NCBI GenBank assembly: GCA_026391315.1 | Contig: JAPLDT010000025.1 | Location: 1-33,146 of the forward strand | DNA length: 33,146 nucleotides | Direction: 5' to 3' | From: Bacteroidia bacterium | GTDB taxonomy: Bacteria; Bacteroidota; Bacteroidia; Bacteroidales; Prolixibacteraceae | The notes under the pieces: generated by a model | The model's input: only the letters and a program-made list of their open reading frames with translations | Told to the model about the DNA's origin: nothing | Databases searched by the model: none | Position numbers and translations under genes: made by a program | In this document: in pieces, positions 22,822 through 31,799 of the stretch | Position numbering within the stretch: the stretch's first letter is position 1 | How the letters are laid out: each line of letters starts with the position of its first letter

Positions 22822-23805
22822 ATGACTAAAAAAAACATCGCCATCGTAGCCGGCGGAGATTCTTCAGAATATGTTGTCTCTGTTCGTAGCAGTGCCAATG
22901 TATATAGTGCCATTGACCGCAAAAAATTTACTCCCTGGCTGGTGTCGATCCGTAATGGAAACTGGAAAGTTCTGGAGAATGATCGTGAGATTGCTACGAT
23001 TGACAAAAGCGATTTTTCATTTGTCTTAGATGAACAGAAAGTTCGGCTTGAATATGCTTACATCATGATTCATGGCACGCCCGGGGAAGACGGCAACCTT
23101 CAGGGCTATTTTGAAATGCTGGGAATCCCCTACTCCTCTTGTGGCGTGCAATCCTCTGCACTCACTTTCAATAAAAATTTCTGCAACAAATACCTCCAAT
23201 CCTACAACATTCCGCTAGCCAAATCTCTGCGACTCATAGAAGGCGAAAAATGGAATCCTTCCGAAGTAGTTAAAACACTCTCGCTTCCTCTTTTCGTCAA
23301 ACCAAGTGCGGGAGGTTCCAGTTTCGGTGTCACGAAAGTAAAAAAAGTAGAGGAGCTGGTTGAAGCCGTGGAGAAGGCCTTGAAAGAGAGTCCGGAAGTG
23401 TTGATGGAAGAATTTATTGATGGCAAGGAGTTTACTTGTGGCATTGTGAGAATCGGGGATAAAAAGATTGTTCTTCCGGTGACCGAAGTAATTCCCAAGA
23501 ACGAATTTTTCGATTACGAAGCAAAATATACCCCTGGAATGGCCGAAGAGATTACCCCGGCTAGAATCAGTGATGCCCTGACCTTGAAAGTGCAGGCGCT
23601 CTCCTCCGAGATTTACGACCTTTGCAACTGCAAAGGGATTGTTCGGGTCGATTACATTCTGAAAGATCAGATCTTCTATTTTTTGGAGGTTAATACCGTA
23701 CCCGGAATGACGGCTACCAGCTTTATTCCCCAACAAATCAAAGCGGCAGGATTGAATTTGACTGATTTGCTGACTGAGATAATTCAGGATAATTTAAAAA
23801 AGTGA
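22822..23805 (+). CDS. ddl: D-alanine--D-alanine ligase
   Basis: The 327-residue ATP-grasp enzyme makes the D-Ala-D-Ala dipeptide for peptidoglycan precursors in the cytoplasm. I chose the ATG at 22822 (MTKKNIAIVAGGDSSEYVVS). An upstream TTG-started frame from 22741 reads through the repeat and has no homology. Motifs are the glycine loop AGGDSSE, MIHGTPGEDGNLQGYFEMLGI, the ATP-binding FVKPSAGGSSFGV, MEEFIDGKEFTCGI and the metal-binding FLEVNTVPGMTATSFIP. It follows the PASTA and RluD genes in the same direction, separated by repeat element D. Confidence 0.95.
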   Translation: MTKKNIAIVAGGDSSEYVVSVRSSANVYSAIDRKKFTPWLVSIRNGNWKVLENDREIATIDKSDFSFVLDEQKVRLEYAYIMIHGTPGEDGNLQGYFEMLGIPYSSCGVQSSALTFNKNFCNKYLQSYNIPLAKSLRLIEGEKWNPSEVVKTLSLPLFVKPSAGGSSFGVTKVKKVEELVEAVEKALKESPEVLMEEFIDGKEFTCGIVRIGDKKIVLPVTEVIPKNEFFDYEAKYTPGMAEEITPARISDALTLKVQALSSEIYDLCNCKGIVRVDYILKDQIFYFLEVNTVPGMTATSFIPQQIKAAGLNLTDLLTEIIQDNLKK

Positions 23806-23859
23806 AAAAACTTCGAACTTTACTTTTAGTATTTTGTACTTTTAAGAAAACATTTTAAC

Positions 23860-24099
23860 ATGACTGCTTCAGATATTAAACTTAGAATTTTTCGTCAGAT
23901 CGATGCCCTGGAGAAAGATAAATTGGACGAACTTTATGGCGTTCTGCTCAATTACATCAATAGTCAGCAGGATATTTCTGATTGGGATATTTTGACTGAA
24001 GAACAGAAAACCGGAATTTATGATGCAATCCAAGAAATTGAAATGGGCAAAGGAGTTCCTAATCATGTAGTTTTAGAGCATCTATTACGATATTCTTGA
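23860..24099 (+). CDS. small antitoxin-like protein without a partner
   Basis: This 79-residue acidic helical protein begins MTASDIKLRIFRQIDALEKD and ends DAIQEIEMGKGVPNHVVLEHL. The C-terminal pattern of an acidic helix, GKG, then a short helix starting with a valine-rich stretch resembles antitoxins that accompany RelE/ParE-type toxins in Bacteroidetes. No toxin gene follows: the next 400 bp hold REP-like palindromes and no coding sequence. None precedes it either, since ddl lies 54 bp upstream. It could be an orphan antitoxin, an antitoxin whose toxin was lost, or a different small regulator. Family assignment is by pattern only. Confidence 0.55.
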   Translation: MTASDIKLRIFRQIDALEKDKLDELYGVLLNYINSQQDISDWDILTEEQKTGIYDAIQEIEMGKGVPNHVVLEHLLRYS

Positions 24100-24131
24100 A
24101 TCTCCGCTATACTGTTTTCTGTTTGCATCTC

Positions 24132-24281
24132 GTCCCTACGGGACTATTACGTCATCATGCAATCACTTCTATAAATATCAAATCCCTAGCGGGATAATGC
24201 GCAAATTGACCATTTTTTTGTCCCGGAGGGACAGAATATTTATAGAAATAACAATCAAAGAATTCAGAGTCCCAGAGGGAC
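24132..24281. repeat. REP-like palindrome cluster (GTCCC...GGGAC)
   Basis: Four small palindromes occur in 150 bp: GTCCCTACGGGAC (24132-24144), ATCCCTAGCGGGAT (24182-24195), GTCCCGGAGGGAC (24220-24232) and GTCCCAGAGGGAC (24269-24281). The second and third sit inside a larger inverted repeat: TTCTATAAATAT (24167-24178) pairs perfectly with ATATTTATAGAA (24236-24247). This layout resembles REP or BIME elements mobilised by RAYT transposases; no such transposase is in the window. The whole gap 24100-24503 holds only this cluster and a candidate dnaB promoter. Confidence 0.75.
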
Positions 24282-24451
24282 GAAATATTGTTTTATCAGA
24301 ACATTACCAACTATTTATTACTAAATTTCCACCTATGTTAATAACTGTGGTTAATAAGTCTGTTTGTAATTTTTCAACCCATTGATTCAGGCTAGAATAA
24401 TAACAAAAAATCAAAATTCAATATAAATGACGGTTTTCCCCATCTCCTCAC

Positions 24452-24459
24452 TACCTTTG
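24452..24459 (+). promoter_or_regulatory. candidate -7 box before dnaB
   Basis: TACCTTTG matches TAnnTTTG and ends 44 bp before the dnaB ATG. No TTTG is found 19-21 bp upstream. The REP-like cluster lies further upstream. Confidence 0.4.
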
Positions 24460-24503
24460 AAAAAGATGATCAAAAACTAACAACTCCTGATTACTAACAC
24501 ATT

Positions 24504-26063
24504 ATGACCGAAACACAGAATAATTACCGAAACAAGAAACAGACCGTCACCACCATCGAACAATTGAATGCCTATTATGGCAAAGTTCCTCCACAGGCAA
24601 TTGAGGTCGAAGAAGCCGTGTTGGGAGCTTTGATGCTGGAGAAAGATGCATACCATACCGTTCAAGCCATTCTAAGACCGGAAAGCTTTTACAAAGAGGA
24701 GCACAAAAAGATTTTTAATGCCATCAAGGAGTTAGCAGCCAAAGAGAAGCCAATCGATTTGCTGGTTGTCACACAAGCTTTGAAGAACCGCGGCGAGTTG
24801 GATGAAGTAGGTGGACCGCTTTACATCACTCAATTGACCAGCAGGGTGGCTTCTGCCGCGCACATTGAATTTCACGCGCGCATCATTGCCCAAAAATTCA
24901 TCCAGCGCGAATTGATTCTGATCTCCTCAGAGATTCAAAGCAAGTCGTACGAGGATGCCATGGAACTGAACGACTTGATCGATTTTGCCGAGTCATCACT
25001 TTTCAGGGTTACCGAAGGGAATATCACAAAAGAGTCTCAGCCCATTAAACCACTGCTTCAAAGGGCTGTTGAACAGATCGAAATCAACTCCAAGAAACCC
25101 GATGGATTGAGTGGTATCGCCTCAGGATTTACCAGACTCGACCAGATCACTTCAGGGTGGCAGAAGACGGATCTTATCATCATTGCTGCGCGTCCTGCCA
25201 TGGGAAAAACAGCCTTTGTTTTGACCATGGCCCGTAACATGGCCGCTATTTATAAAACCCCTGTGGCGGTCTTTTCGCTCGAAATGTCCTCTCTTCAACT
25301 GGTCAACCGTTTGATTTCCGCAGAAACGGAGCTTGGCTCGGACAAAATAAAAAGTGGCAGACTGGAAAACTGGGAGTGGGAAGTTTTCAACCGAAAACTC
25401 AAGAACCTTGAAGAGGCGCCACTTTTCATCGATGATACTCCTGCCCTCTCTATCTTTGAATTCAGGGCCAAATGCCGTAGGTTAAAGATGCAGTACAACA
25501 TTGGGGTCGTCATCGTCGACTACCTACAGCTGATGACCGCCGGTGGTGATATCCGGGGCAACCGTGAGCAGGAGGTCAGTATGATCTCGCGTAACCTGAA
25601 AGCCATTGCCAAAGAGATCGATGTACCGATTATCGCACTTTCGCAGTTGAATCGTTCAGTCGAATCTCGCGACGGGAAAAGGCCACAACTGTCGGATTTG
25701 CGTGAGTCGGGTGCTATTGAGCAGGATGCCGACATGGTCATGTTCATTCACCGTCCCGAATATTATGGCATCCTGAACGATCAGGATGGCAATTCGCTCA
25801 AGGGTATTGCAGAAATTATTGTGGCCAAGCACAGAAATGGCGCCATCGGCGAATTTCATCTCTCCTTCAAGGCACATCTGGCCCAGTTCAGCAACCTTGA
25901 TTCTGCGCCCGAGGAGCACTCTATCAGCCATCTTCACGACACCAAAGGAAGAAACGTATTTCACTCCAAAATGAATGCGGAACCAAGTATAGCAGACAGC
26001 GACCGTGGAAAACCGGAGTTTGGCAGGCCTGGTTCAAACTTTGCTGATGACACACCGTTTTAA
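24504..26063 (+). CDS. dnaB: replicative DNA helicase DnaB
   Basis: This 519-residue hexameric helicase unwinds DNA at the replication fork. The N-terminal DnaB domain covers about residues 28-130 (PPQAIEVEEAVLGALMLEKD). A linker helix follows, then the RecA-like C-terminal domain from about 200. Walker A is AARPAMGKTAF (Lys235, Thr236), VFSLEMSSLQLVNRL is a hallmark motif, Walker B is GVVIVDYLQLM (Asp339), and later come SQLNRSVESR and DLRESGAIEQDADMVMFIHR. The length is usual plus a 40-residue polar tail. There is no intein. It ends at a bidirectional terminator shared with susD. Whether it is the only dnaB in the genome is not visible. Confidence 0.96.
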   Translation: MTETQNNYRNKKQTVTTIEQLNAYYGKVPPQAIEVEEAVLGALMLEKDAYHTVQAILRPESFYKEEHKKIFNAIKELAAKEKPIDLLVVTQALKNRGELDEVGGPLYITQLTSRVASAAHIEFHARIIAQKFIQRELILISSEIQSKSYEDAMELNDLIDFAESSLFRVTEGNITKESQPIKPLLQRAVEQIEINSKKPDGLSGIASGFTRLDQITSGWQKTDLIIIAARPAMGKTAFVLTMARNMAAIYKTPVAVFSLEMSSLQLVNRLISAETELGSDKIKSGRLENWEWEVFNRKLKNLEEAPLFIDDTPALSIFEFRAKCRRLKMQYNIGVVIVDYLQLMTAGGDIRGNREQEVSMISRNLKAIAKEIDVPIIALSQLNRSVESRDGKRPQLSDLRESGAIEQDADMVMFIHRPEYYGILNDQDGNSLKGIAEIIVAKHRNGAIGEFHLSFKAHLAQFSNLDSAPEEHSISHLHDTKGRNVFHSKMNAEPSIADSDRGKPEFGRPGSNFADDTPF

Positions 26064-26095
26064 ATAAAAAAAGCCCTTTCGGGCTTTTTTTATTT
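26062..26095. terminator. bidirectional Rho-independent terminator between dnaB and susD
   Basis: AAATAAAAAAAGCCC (26062-26076), the loop TTTC and GGGCTTTTTTTATTT (26081-26095) form a perfect 15-bp stem with A/T tracts on both sides, so it can work in either direction. The stem begins inside the dnaB stop codon and ends 8 bp before the susD stop. Confidence 0.9.
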
Positions 26096-26103
26096 AATTA
26101 TGA

Positions 26104-27714
26104 TTACCATCCGGGATTTTGCTGTTTGGCAAGTGTAGGGTTGGCATTGATCTCATCTTGTGGTATTGGCCACAAAAAGCGGAAATCTGCATATGGAACA
26201 GCCACAGTTCCCAATGCCCCGGTATAAGGCGTTCCAAGCGTAAAGAGCGATCCGGCTGGCATGCCATTGGCCAGTTTTGCGGGAATTCCACTAATCGGGA
26301 AGTACGGGCATTGCTGTAACCTGTGAATATCTGGCCAGCGACGACCTTCCATGACAAATTCAATTCTCCTTTCATCCAGTATGGCACCCAAAAGGGCCAC
26401 ATTGTTGGCAAACGATGAAGCCGTATATGCCTGAGTGGCAGGTGTCGCCAAAGCCCGGTTACGTACCATGTTCAAATATAAAAGACCATTGGTAACATCC
26501 CCTTTGCGTGCGTAGGCTTCAGCCATATTCAAAAGAACTTCGGCATAGCGGATCATCGGTGATGGATCAGTTTTATTGATAGGATCCTTGTATTTATTCG
26601 TATACACAACAGATGAAGACTTGGTGACCATCAATCCGTCAGCACGTCTTTTGTCGTCAACCAACCAGGTCGGAAGTCTCCAGATGATAGGACTCATCGT
26701 AACAAGACCACGACCTCCAATGGAGGTTGGAGCATACATTGCGGCTAATGCAGCATTAACACCAGGGTTAGTGTTTGCCGTATTCTCCATTCCAAATATT
26801 GATTCGGTATTTCCATAAGGATTTGTAAATGGTCCCGAAGGGTCAGCTGTCAAAGAGTAGGTGCCTGCCAGAGGACTGGAAAAAAATTTGGATCCCTCTT
26901 CAATCACCTTATCCATGTTCCACATGTGAAGATAAATCCTCGTTTTCTCTGCGACAGCTGCACCTTTGGTTGCCCTTGTATTTTTTGTGTTGCCTGTCAT
27001 GGTGGATTTCAATGGCAGATTAGCTTCAGCATAGTCAAGGTCAGCAAGGATCTTTGTATATATTTCAGCTACAGTGCTCCTTCCTGTCGCAAAACCTTCA
27101 GCGATAGCAGCCGCTGTAGTAAAAGGTTTATCAAAGTATGGAACACCAAGGTGAGAGGCAGTAGGTGTGTCTTTAAACGGACGTGCAAAATTCAGGACCA
27201 ACTCATGGTAGGTCATTGCCCTCAATAACCTGGCCTCTCCCGTGTATATAGCTGACTGAGCATCAGTAATCACCTTTGCAGCAGCAGCAGTTTTCACTCC
27301 ATCAATCACGATGTTACAACGGTTAAGCAATCGATAACTGTCCTTCCAGTAATTCACGTTGTTGGCCGAGGAGGTGCTGTAAGTAGCAGTGTAAGTCAAC
27401 TGATAAAATGTAGCGGTATTTACCACATCTTCTCCACGATTATCACCTTGCTCAACAAAAGCAGCACCAAAAGGATAACCACGATAAGCAGGAGAAACGG
27501 GGTTGCCGTAATAACCGATCTGAGCCGCTTCATACATTCCGGTCACAGAAAGGGCAATAAGTGCAGGCGTTTGGAAAGCCGCTGTTTCAGAAACCTGATT
27601 AAATGGCTGGAGATTGATGTTCTTTTCACAAGAATTGATCATCGTCATGAAAACAATGGCAGTAACTACAAGTAGCTTACTCGTTTTCAGATTAATTTTG
27701 AATATATTTTTCAT
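26104..27714 (-). CDS. SusD/RagB family outer-membrane lipoprotein
   Basis: This 536-residue surface lipoprotein has an N-terminal signal ending in a lipobox, MINSC, with Cys29 as the lipidated residue. Typical SusD features follow: an early LQPFNQVSE segment, helical TPR-like regions (LLNRCNIVIDGVKTA, EARLLRAMTYHELVLNFARPF) and a conserved C-terminal RYAEVLLNMAEAYARKG with EFVMEGRRWPDIHRL. SusD proteins bind glycans or peptides and act as a lid on the SusC transporter. It lies 19 bp downstream of the susC gene in one operon. No glycoside hydrolase, sulfatase or peptidase gene accompanies the pair here, so the nutrient is unknown. Confidence 0.95.
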   Translation of the reverse strand: MKNIFKINLKTSKLLVVTAIVFMTMINSCEKNINLQPFNQVSETAAFQTPALIALSVTGMYEAAQIGYYGNPVSPAYRGYPFGAAFVEQGDNRGEDVVNTATFYQLTYTATYSTSSANNVNYWKDSYRLLNRCNIVIDGVKTAAAAKVITDAQSAIYTGEARLLRAMTYHELVLNFARPFKDTPTASHLGVPYFDKPFTTAAAIAEGFATGRSTVAEIYTKILADLDYAEANLPLKSTMTGNTKNTRATKGAAVAEKTRIYLHMWNMDKVIEEGSKFFSSPLAGTYSLTADPSGPFTNPYGNTESIFGMENTANTNPGVNAALAAMYAPTSIGGRGLVTMSPIIWRLPTWLVDDKRRADGLMVTKSSSVVYTNKYKDPINKTDPSPMIRYAEVLLNMAEAYARKGDVTNGLLYLNMVRNRALATPATQAYTASSFANNVALLGAILDERRIEFVMEGRRWPDIHRLQQCPYFPISGIPAKLANGMPAGSLFTLGTPYTGALGTVAVPYADFRFLWPIPQDEINANPTLAKQQNPGW

Positions 27715-27733
27715 ATTGTATAGTTTTTAGGAA

Positions 27734-30700
27734 TTATAATTTGAAGTTAACGCCAAAAGTAACTACACTTTGTCTTGGTGTACCGTTGAAATCAACACCG
27801 CCCGATTCCATTTCCGGGTCGATACCTTTGTACTTTGTGAATACCAGCAGGTCCTGACCTTGAACAAAGACTCTCAGATTCTGTATTCCAGCCTTGCTTA
27901 ACAAGGATTTTGGAATTGTATAGCCAAGTACCAGATTTTGTAACTTAACAAAATTTCCCTTTTCAACCCAACGAGTGCTGGTATTATCTGTCAAATTCAC
28001 AAAAGTATCCCCTGCGTACCACAAACGTGGAGTCCAACCATCACCAGGATTACTTGTACTTTGCCATCTTCCAAGGATTTCAGTACCATTGTTTTGAAAC
28101 TTCTGGTTTAACAAATCCATTCTGGTTCGGTTCATCAAAGAGTTGCCTCCGCTGTAACGGAACATCATACTAAAATCAAAACCTTTAAATTCGGCCTTTA
28201 CTCCGAAAGACCCAAAATAAGTTGGTATAGTAGAACCCAAAATTTTTCTGTCGCTCGATGCTAGCGATGCTGCCACAGAAATGTCTGTTGGATTAGCTTC
28301 AGTATATACCTTGTAGGTCGAAGTTGGAATATTTCCCTGAACCATTGAACCGTCAGCTTTTCTGTAGATCGGGTTACCATTGGACATATTTACGCCAACA
28401 TAATCGTATCCAAACAAAGACTGGAACGATGCTCCTTCGCGAACGATTGTGTAAGTATTGATAATATCCTGGTGGTCAACCAATTCTTTTACCGTATTTT
28501 TAACCAGCGACAGGTTACCATCAACAGTAACTCTCAAATCCTTTTTGCTGATCACAACAGCTTCGGCAGAAAATTCATATCCCCAGTTTTTCAGCGCACC
28601 AATATTTTTTGCAACTGTGTTACCGGGAATACCAAAAGATGGGGGGGTTGGAACACCCAAAATCTGACCATCCTGATTGTTTTCAAAGTAATCGAAGGTT
28701 ACCTTCACTCTATTATCAAGGAAGGCAGCATCCAATCCAATATCAGTTTTCTTACTCGTCTCCCATTTCAACTGATCATTTCCCATCTGAGAAAAGGCGA
28801 TACCATTGTAATCACCATATTTTGCATTGGAATAAAGGCCGAGGTATGGATAATTACCAATGTTCACATTACCTACTTCGGCATAGGATGCACGAACTTT
28901 CAAATCAGACAAAAATTTCAGATCAGCCATAAAAGACTCTTTGGAAATAGTCCATCCGATAGATGCTCCAGGGAATAGTCCAAAACGGTTGGCTTTTGGC
29001 AGTGAAGAAATACCGTCTCTCCGTACAGATGCCTGGAAAAAATATTTCAACCCAAAATTGTAGTTGACCCTTGCAGCTAATGAGTTAAAGCCGTTTTGAG
29101 ACATTGAACCACCTGAGTTTTGTGTTCCATAAGAACCACTGATCAGGTTATGGCTAAAAAACGAATCTGACATATTGCTACCGCCACCATAAAAGTAATT
29201 GTAGGTTTGTTGTTGGAATTCGTTGACCAGATTAACGTTGATATTGTGCTTGTCTCCCAATGTTTTGGCATAGGTCAAAACATTTTGCCAGTTCCAGCGC
29301 AAATAGCTTGTAAAGTCATTTTGAACAATACCATTTCCGCCCCTGCCATCGCCATGCAACGGATTGTAGTACAAGAAACCGGTTGTTCCTTTGCTATCGA
29401 CTCCCAGCTGAGTCTTAAAGGTAAGCCCGTCGGTGATCGTTACCAAGCCATAGATACTTGCCATTACACCCATGATTTTGGAGGTCTGGATGTTGTTGTC
29501 CAAAGTATAACGGATATTTGGAAGGTTGTCGTCTATCCCCTGAAGGTTTAAACCACGACCAACGATAGCCGGATTTAAGATATCAATGTTGTAGCCAGTT
29601 GGATTAGTCACATCAAAAACTGCGGTATTCGGCAACTGACGAATAGCAGAAAATATATTCCCTGAAAGTGAATTGGCCCCTGTATTCATTCCAAAATATT
29701 CTGACCTGGTTACCGATGAGTTCAAACCAAGTGTCAACCATTTGTATAATTTATGATCAACATTTGCACGCATTGTAAAACGGTTCATTCTATTGGGTCG
29801 GGAAACCCCTTCCTGAGTAGTGTAACCTGCAGAAAAATAGTATTTTGTTGCATCGTTGGCGCCAGAAACCGAAAGGTTGTGGTCTTGCTGAAATGCGTTC
29901 TGACGAAGAACGGCCTTTTGCCAGTCAGTATTGATATCCGTTCCAACTGCTAAGGCAGATTGTCCACGATTGGACCTTTTTTCATTTGCAATGGTGACAA
30001 AATCCGTGGCATTCAACAGACTAAATAGATTAACCGGGGAGGCAACACCAAAATAGTCGCTGTATGTGACACTGGCTTTTCCCTTCATTCCCTTTTTTGT
30101 TGTGATCAGGATAACACCGTTGGCAGCCCTAGATCCATAAATAGCCGTAGCTGATCCGTCTTTTAAGATTTCAACAGATTCGATGTCTGCGGGATTAATA
30201 TCTCCCATGGCATTGACCGATGCATCACCACCCACATCACCTGTGATAATGGGCATTCCATCAACTACAACCAATGGATATGTACCCTGAGACAGGGAAC
30301 CAATACCCCTGATCCGGATACGGGGAGCTTCCCCTAACACACCTGTTGCTGATGTTACCTGAACTCCGGCTGAACGGCCTGCGAGCTGAGACTCGAAACT
30401 CGGTGTTGCCAGGTTGGCCATGGCATCTCCTTTAACCTGAGAGATGGCTCCAGTTACTTCACGCTTTTTCTGCACACCGTATCCAACTACAACCACCTCT
30501 TCAACAGAAATATCTGTTGGCTTCAACATAACATTGTAAACGGATTGGTTGCCAATTTCCACATTATGGGCATCCATTCCCACAAATGTTACTACAATGG
30601 TTTTGGCATTGGTTGGAATTTTTAATCTAAATTGACCTTCCATATCCGCGATAGTGCCGATTGTAGTTCCTTTAACTACAATGGAAGCCCCGGGAATTCC

Positions 30701-30835
30701 ACCTCCGTCTTCTGAAGAGGTAACTTTCCCCGTGATCTCCCTGGTCTGAGAAAAAACCAGTTGCACTCCAATCAAACAAAGGAAAGTAAGCAACAGCGAA
30801 ATTTTTTTCATTGATTTTTTTTTAAGGTTAAACAT
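27734..30835 (-). CDS. SusC/RagA family TonB-linked outer-membrane transporter
   Basis: This 1033-residue protein has a signal peptide (a later Met at 30811 gives the cleaner MKKISLLLTFLCLIG start). A carboxypeptidase-like regulatory domain follows (about 32-107, with ITGKVTSSEDGGGIPGASIVVKG), then the TonB-box-like VEEVVVVGYG (about 111-120). A plug domain (about 122-240, with PRIRIRGIGSL and YGSRAANGVILITTKKG) and a long beta-barrel with the C-terminal strand VVTFGVNFKL complete it. It imports oligosaccharides or peptides with its SusD partner, energised by TonB. A Bacteroidetes-type promoter lies about 75 bp upstream. No FecR/ECF or hybrid two-component regulator is adjacent. Confidence 0.96.
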   Translation of the reverse strand: MFNLKKKSMKKISLLLTFLCLIGVQLVFSQTREITGKVTSSEDGGGIPGASIVVKGTTIGTIADMEGQFRLKIPTNAKTIVVTFVGMDAHNVEIGNQSVYNVMLKPTDISVEEVVVVGYGVQKKREVTGAISQVKGDAMANLATPSFESQLAGRSAGVQVTSATGVLGEAPRIRIRGIGSLSQGTYPLVVVDGMPIITGDVGGDASVNAMGDINPADIESVEILKDGSATAIYGSRAANGVILITTKKGMKGKASVTYSDYFGVASPVNLFSLLNATDFVTIANEKRSNRGQSALAVGTDINTDWQKAVLRQNAFQQDHNLSVSGANDATKYYFSAGYTTQEGVSRPNRMNRFTMRANVDHKLYKWLTLGLNSSVTRSEYFGMNTGANSLSGNIFSAIRQLPNTAVFDVTNPTGYNIDILNPAIVGRGLNLQGIDDNLPNIRYTLDNNIQTSKIMGVMASIYGLVTITDGLTFKTQLGVDSKGTTGFLYYNPLHGDGRGGNGIVQNDFTSYLRWNWQNVLTYAKTLGDKHNINVNLVNEFQQQTYNYFYGGGSNMSDSFFSHNLISGSYGTQNSGGSMSQNGFNSLAARVNYNFGLKYFFQASVRRDGISSLPKANRFGLFPGASIGWTISKESFMADLKFLSDLKVRASYAEVGNVNIGNYPYLGLYSNAKYGDYNGIAFSQMGNDQLKWETSKKTDIGLDAAFLDNRVKVTFDYFENNQDGQILGVPTPPSFGIPGNTVAKNIGALKNWGYEFSAEAVVISKKDLRVTVDGNLSLVKNTVKELVDHQDIINTYTIVREGASFQSLFGYDYVGVNMSNGNPIYRKADGSMVQGNIPTSTYKVYTEANPTDISVAASLASSDRKILGSTIPTYFGSFGVKAEFKGFDFSMMFRYSGGNSLMNRTRMDLLNQKFQNNGTEILGRWQSTSNPGDGWTPRLWYAGDTFVNLTDNTSTRWVEKGNFVKLQNLVLGYTIPKSLLSKAGIQNLRVFVQGQDLLVFTKYKGIDPEMESGGVDFNGTPRQSVVTFGVNFKL

Positions 30836-30907
30836 GGTTTTGCTAAAACTAAAACACTGGTCTTAGAACAAAAAGGACTGTAGACTGTTAATTTTTGCGT
30901 ATTAATA

Positions 30908-30939
30908 CAAATATATGTAAAAGCATGTAAAAAAACAAC
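30908..30939 (-). promoter_or_regulatory. promoter for the susC-susD operon
   Basis: On the minus strand, GTTG (30936-30939, three of four matches to TTTG) precedes TATATTTG (30908-30915) with 20 bp between. This gives a leader of about 65-90 bases before susC. The rest of the 261-bp gap shows no other gene or strong hairpin. Confidence 0.55.
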
Positions 30940-31096
30940 TCTTATCATACAACATACCAAATGTTTCCACAAAAAGGCAACAAGCTATGTTATAAATAGA
31001 TATATCCGCATGGATTTAACCTGAAGGGGATTTCCGTCCAAAGGAAAGTTAGGATCTGGGTGAAAATTTTTGCAGGCCAACCTAAGAATTCAACTA

Positions 31097-31798
31097 TCAA
31101 TAAGCAAGTTCGAGCCCGCTCTCCTCAATCAAATTCCAGGCTCGTACAAAACCCGATTCGTCGGCAATCACGACTCCGTTCTTTCGCAATAACTTTTTGA
31201 CAATTTTCTGATTGGGTCTACTGAACTTTGAAAGGAGGGAATTCCTATTTAAGTTAACAGGAGTATAGCCTTTCATAGGAGAATACAAAAAATAGCTGTA
31301 AGCCGGTTCATAAGCCATACCCGATTTGCTATAATAGGTGTTACATGGCTCCAGATTTACTTTCCGATAAGCGAGCAGCGATATTTTACCTTTGCTAAGA
31401 AGCTCAAAATAACTATGATCATGCATATACTCCCCACAATATTGCCTGCTAAAATGCCGGCTATTCCCATTGGGTTCATGTATCGTAAATCCGTTCAAAC
31501 TAATTTTATCGATGACTATCTGAGCAGAAATAGAAGAATTATAATAGATCAATTCATCCCGGTAAGTACTGTAGCTCAATCCCAAATTGGAGATTTTGGT
31601 TCCGTCGGTGAGTTCAATCTCCCCCATTAGGAATTTATCATACAAATAGGGTTTCCCGGTATAATTTGGATATGGAATAAACCGCGCACCCCTAATCTTC
31701 CCTGAATTTTGGCTATTTGTATCTGTTTTCTGCGCATAAACACTGGCAGAAACGAATATCACTGCAATCGATAGAAAAAACAGTAGTTTAGAAGTCAT
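31097..31798 (-). CDS. exported protein of unknown function
   Basis: This 233-residue protein has a signal peptide (MTSKLLFFLSIAVIFVSASVYA, then Q). The mature part is rich in Tyr and Ser and probably beta-stranded, with segments such as MGEIELTDGTKISNLGLSYS and YYNSSISAQIVIDKISLNGF. The cysteines in QYCGEY and EPCNTY might pair. I recognise no family. It starts 1 bp after the stop of the gene to its right, so the two form a translationally close operon. The susC promoter lies downstream of this gene, so susC is probably a separate unit. Confidence 0.85.
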   Translation of the reverse strand: MTSKLLFFLSIAVIFVSASVYAQKTDTNSQNSGKIRGARFIPYPNYTGKPYLYDKFLMGEIELTDGTKISNLGLSYSTYRDELIYYNSSISAQIVIDKISLNGFTIHEPNGNSRHFSRQYCGEYMHDHSYFELLSKGKISLLAYRKVNLEPCNTYYSKSGMAYEPAYSYFLYSPMKGYTPVNLNRNSLLSKFSRPNQKIVKKLLRKNGVVIADESGFVRAWNLIEESGLELAY

Positions 31799-31799
31799 A

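Noticed and set aside
24197-24385. Possible 62-codon gene after the antitoxin-like gene, considered as a toxin
   Set aside because: It is built from REP-like palindromes, has no toxin-like pattern, and starts inside a repeat.
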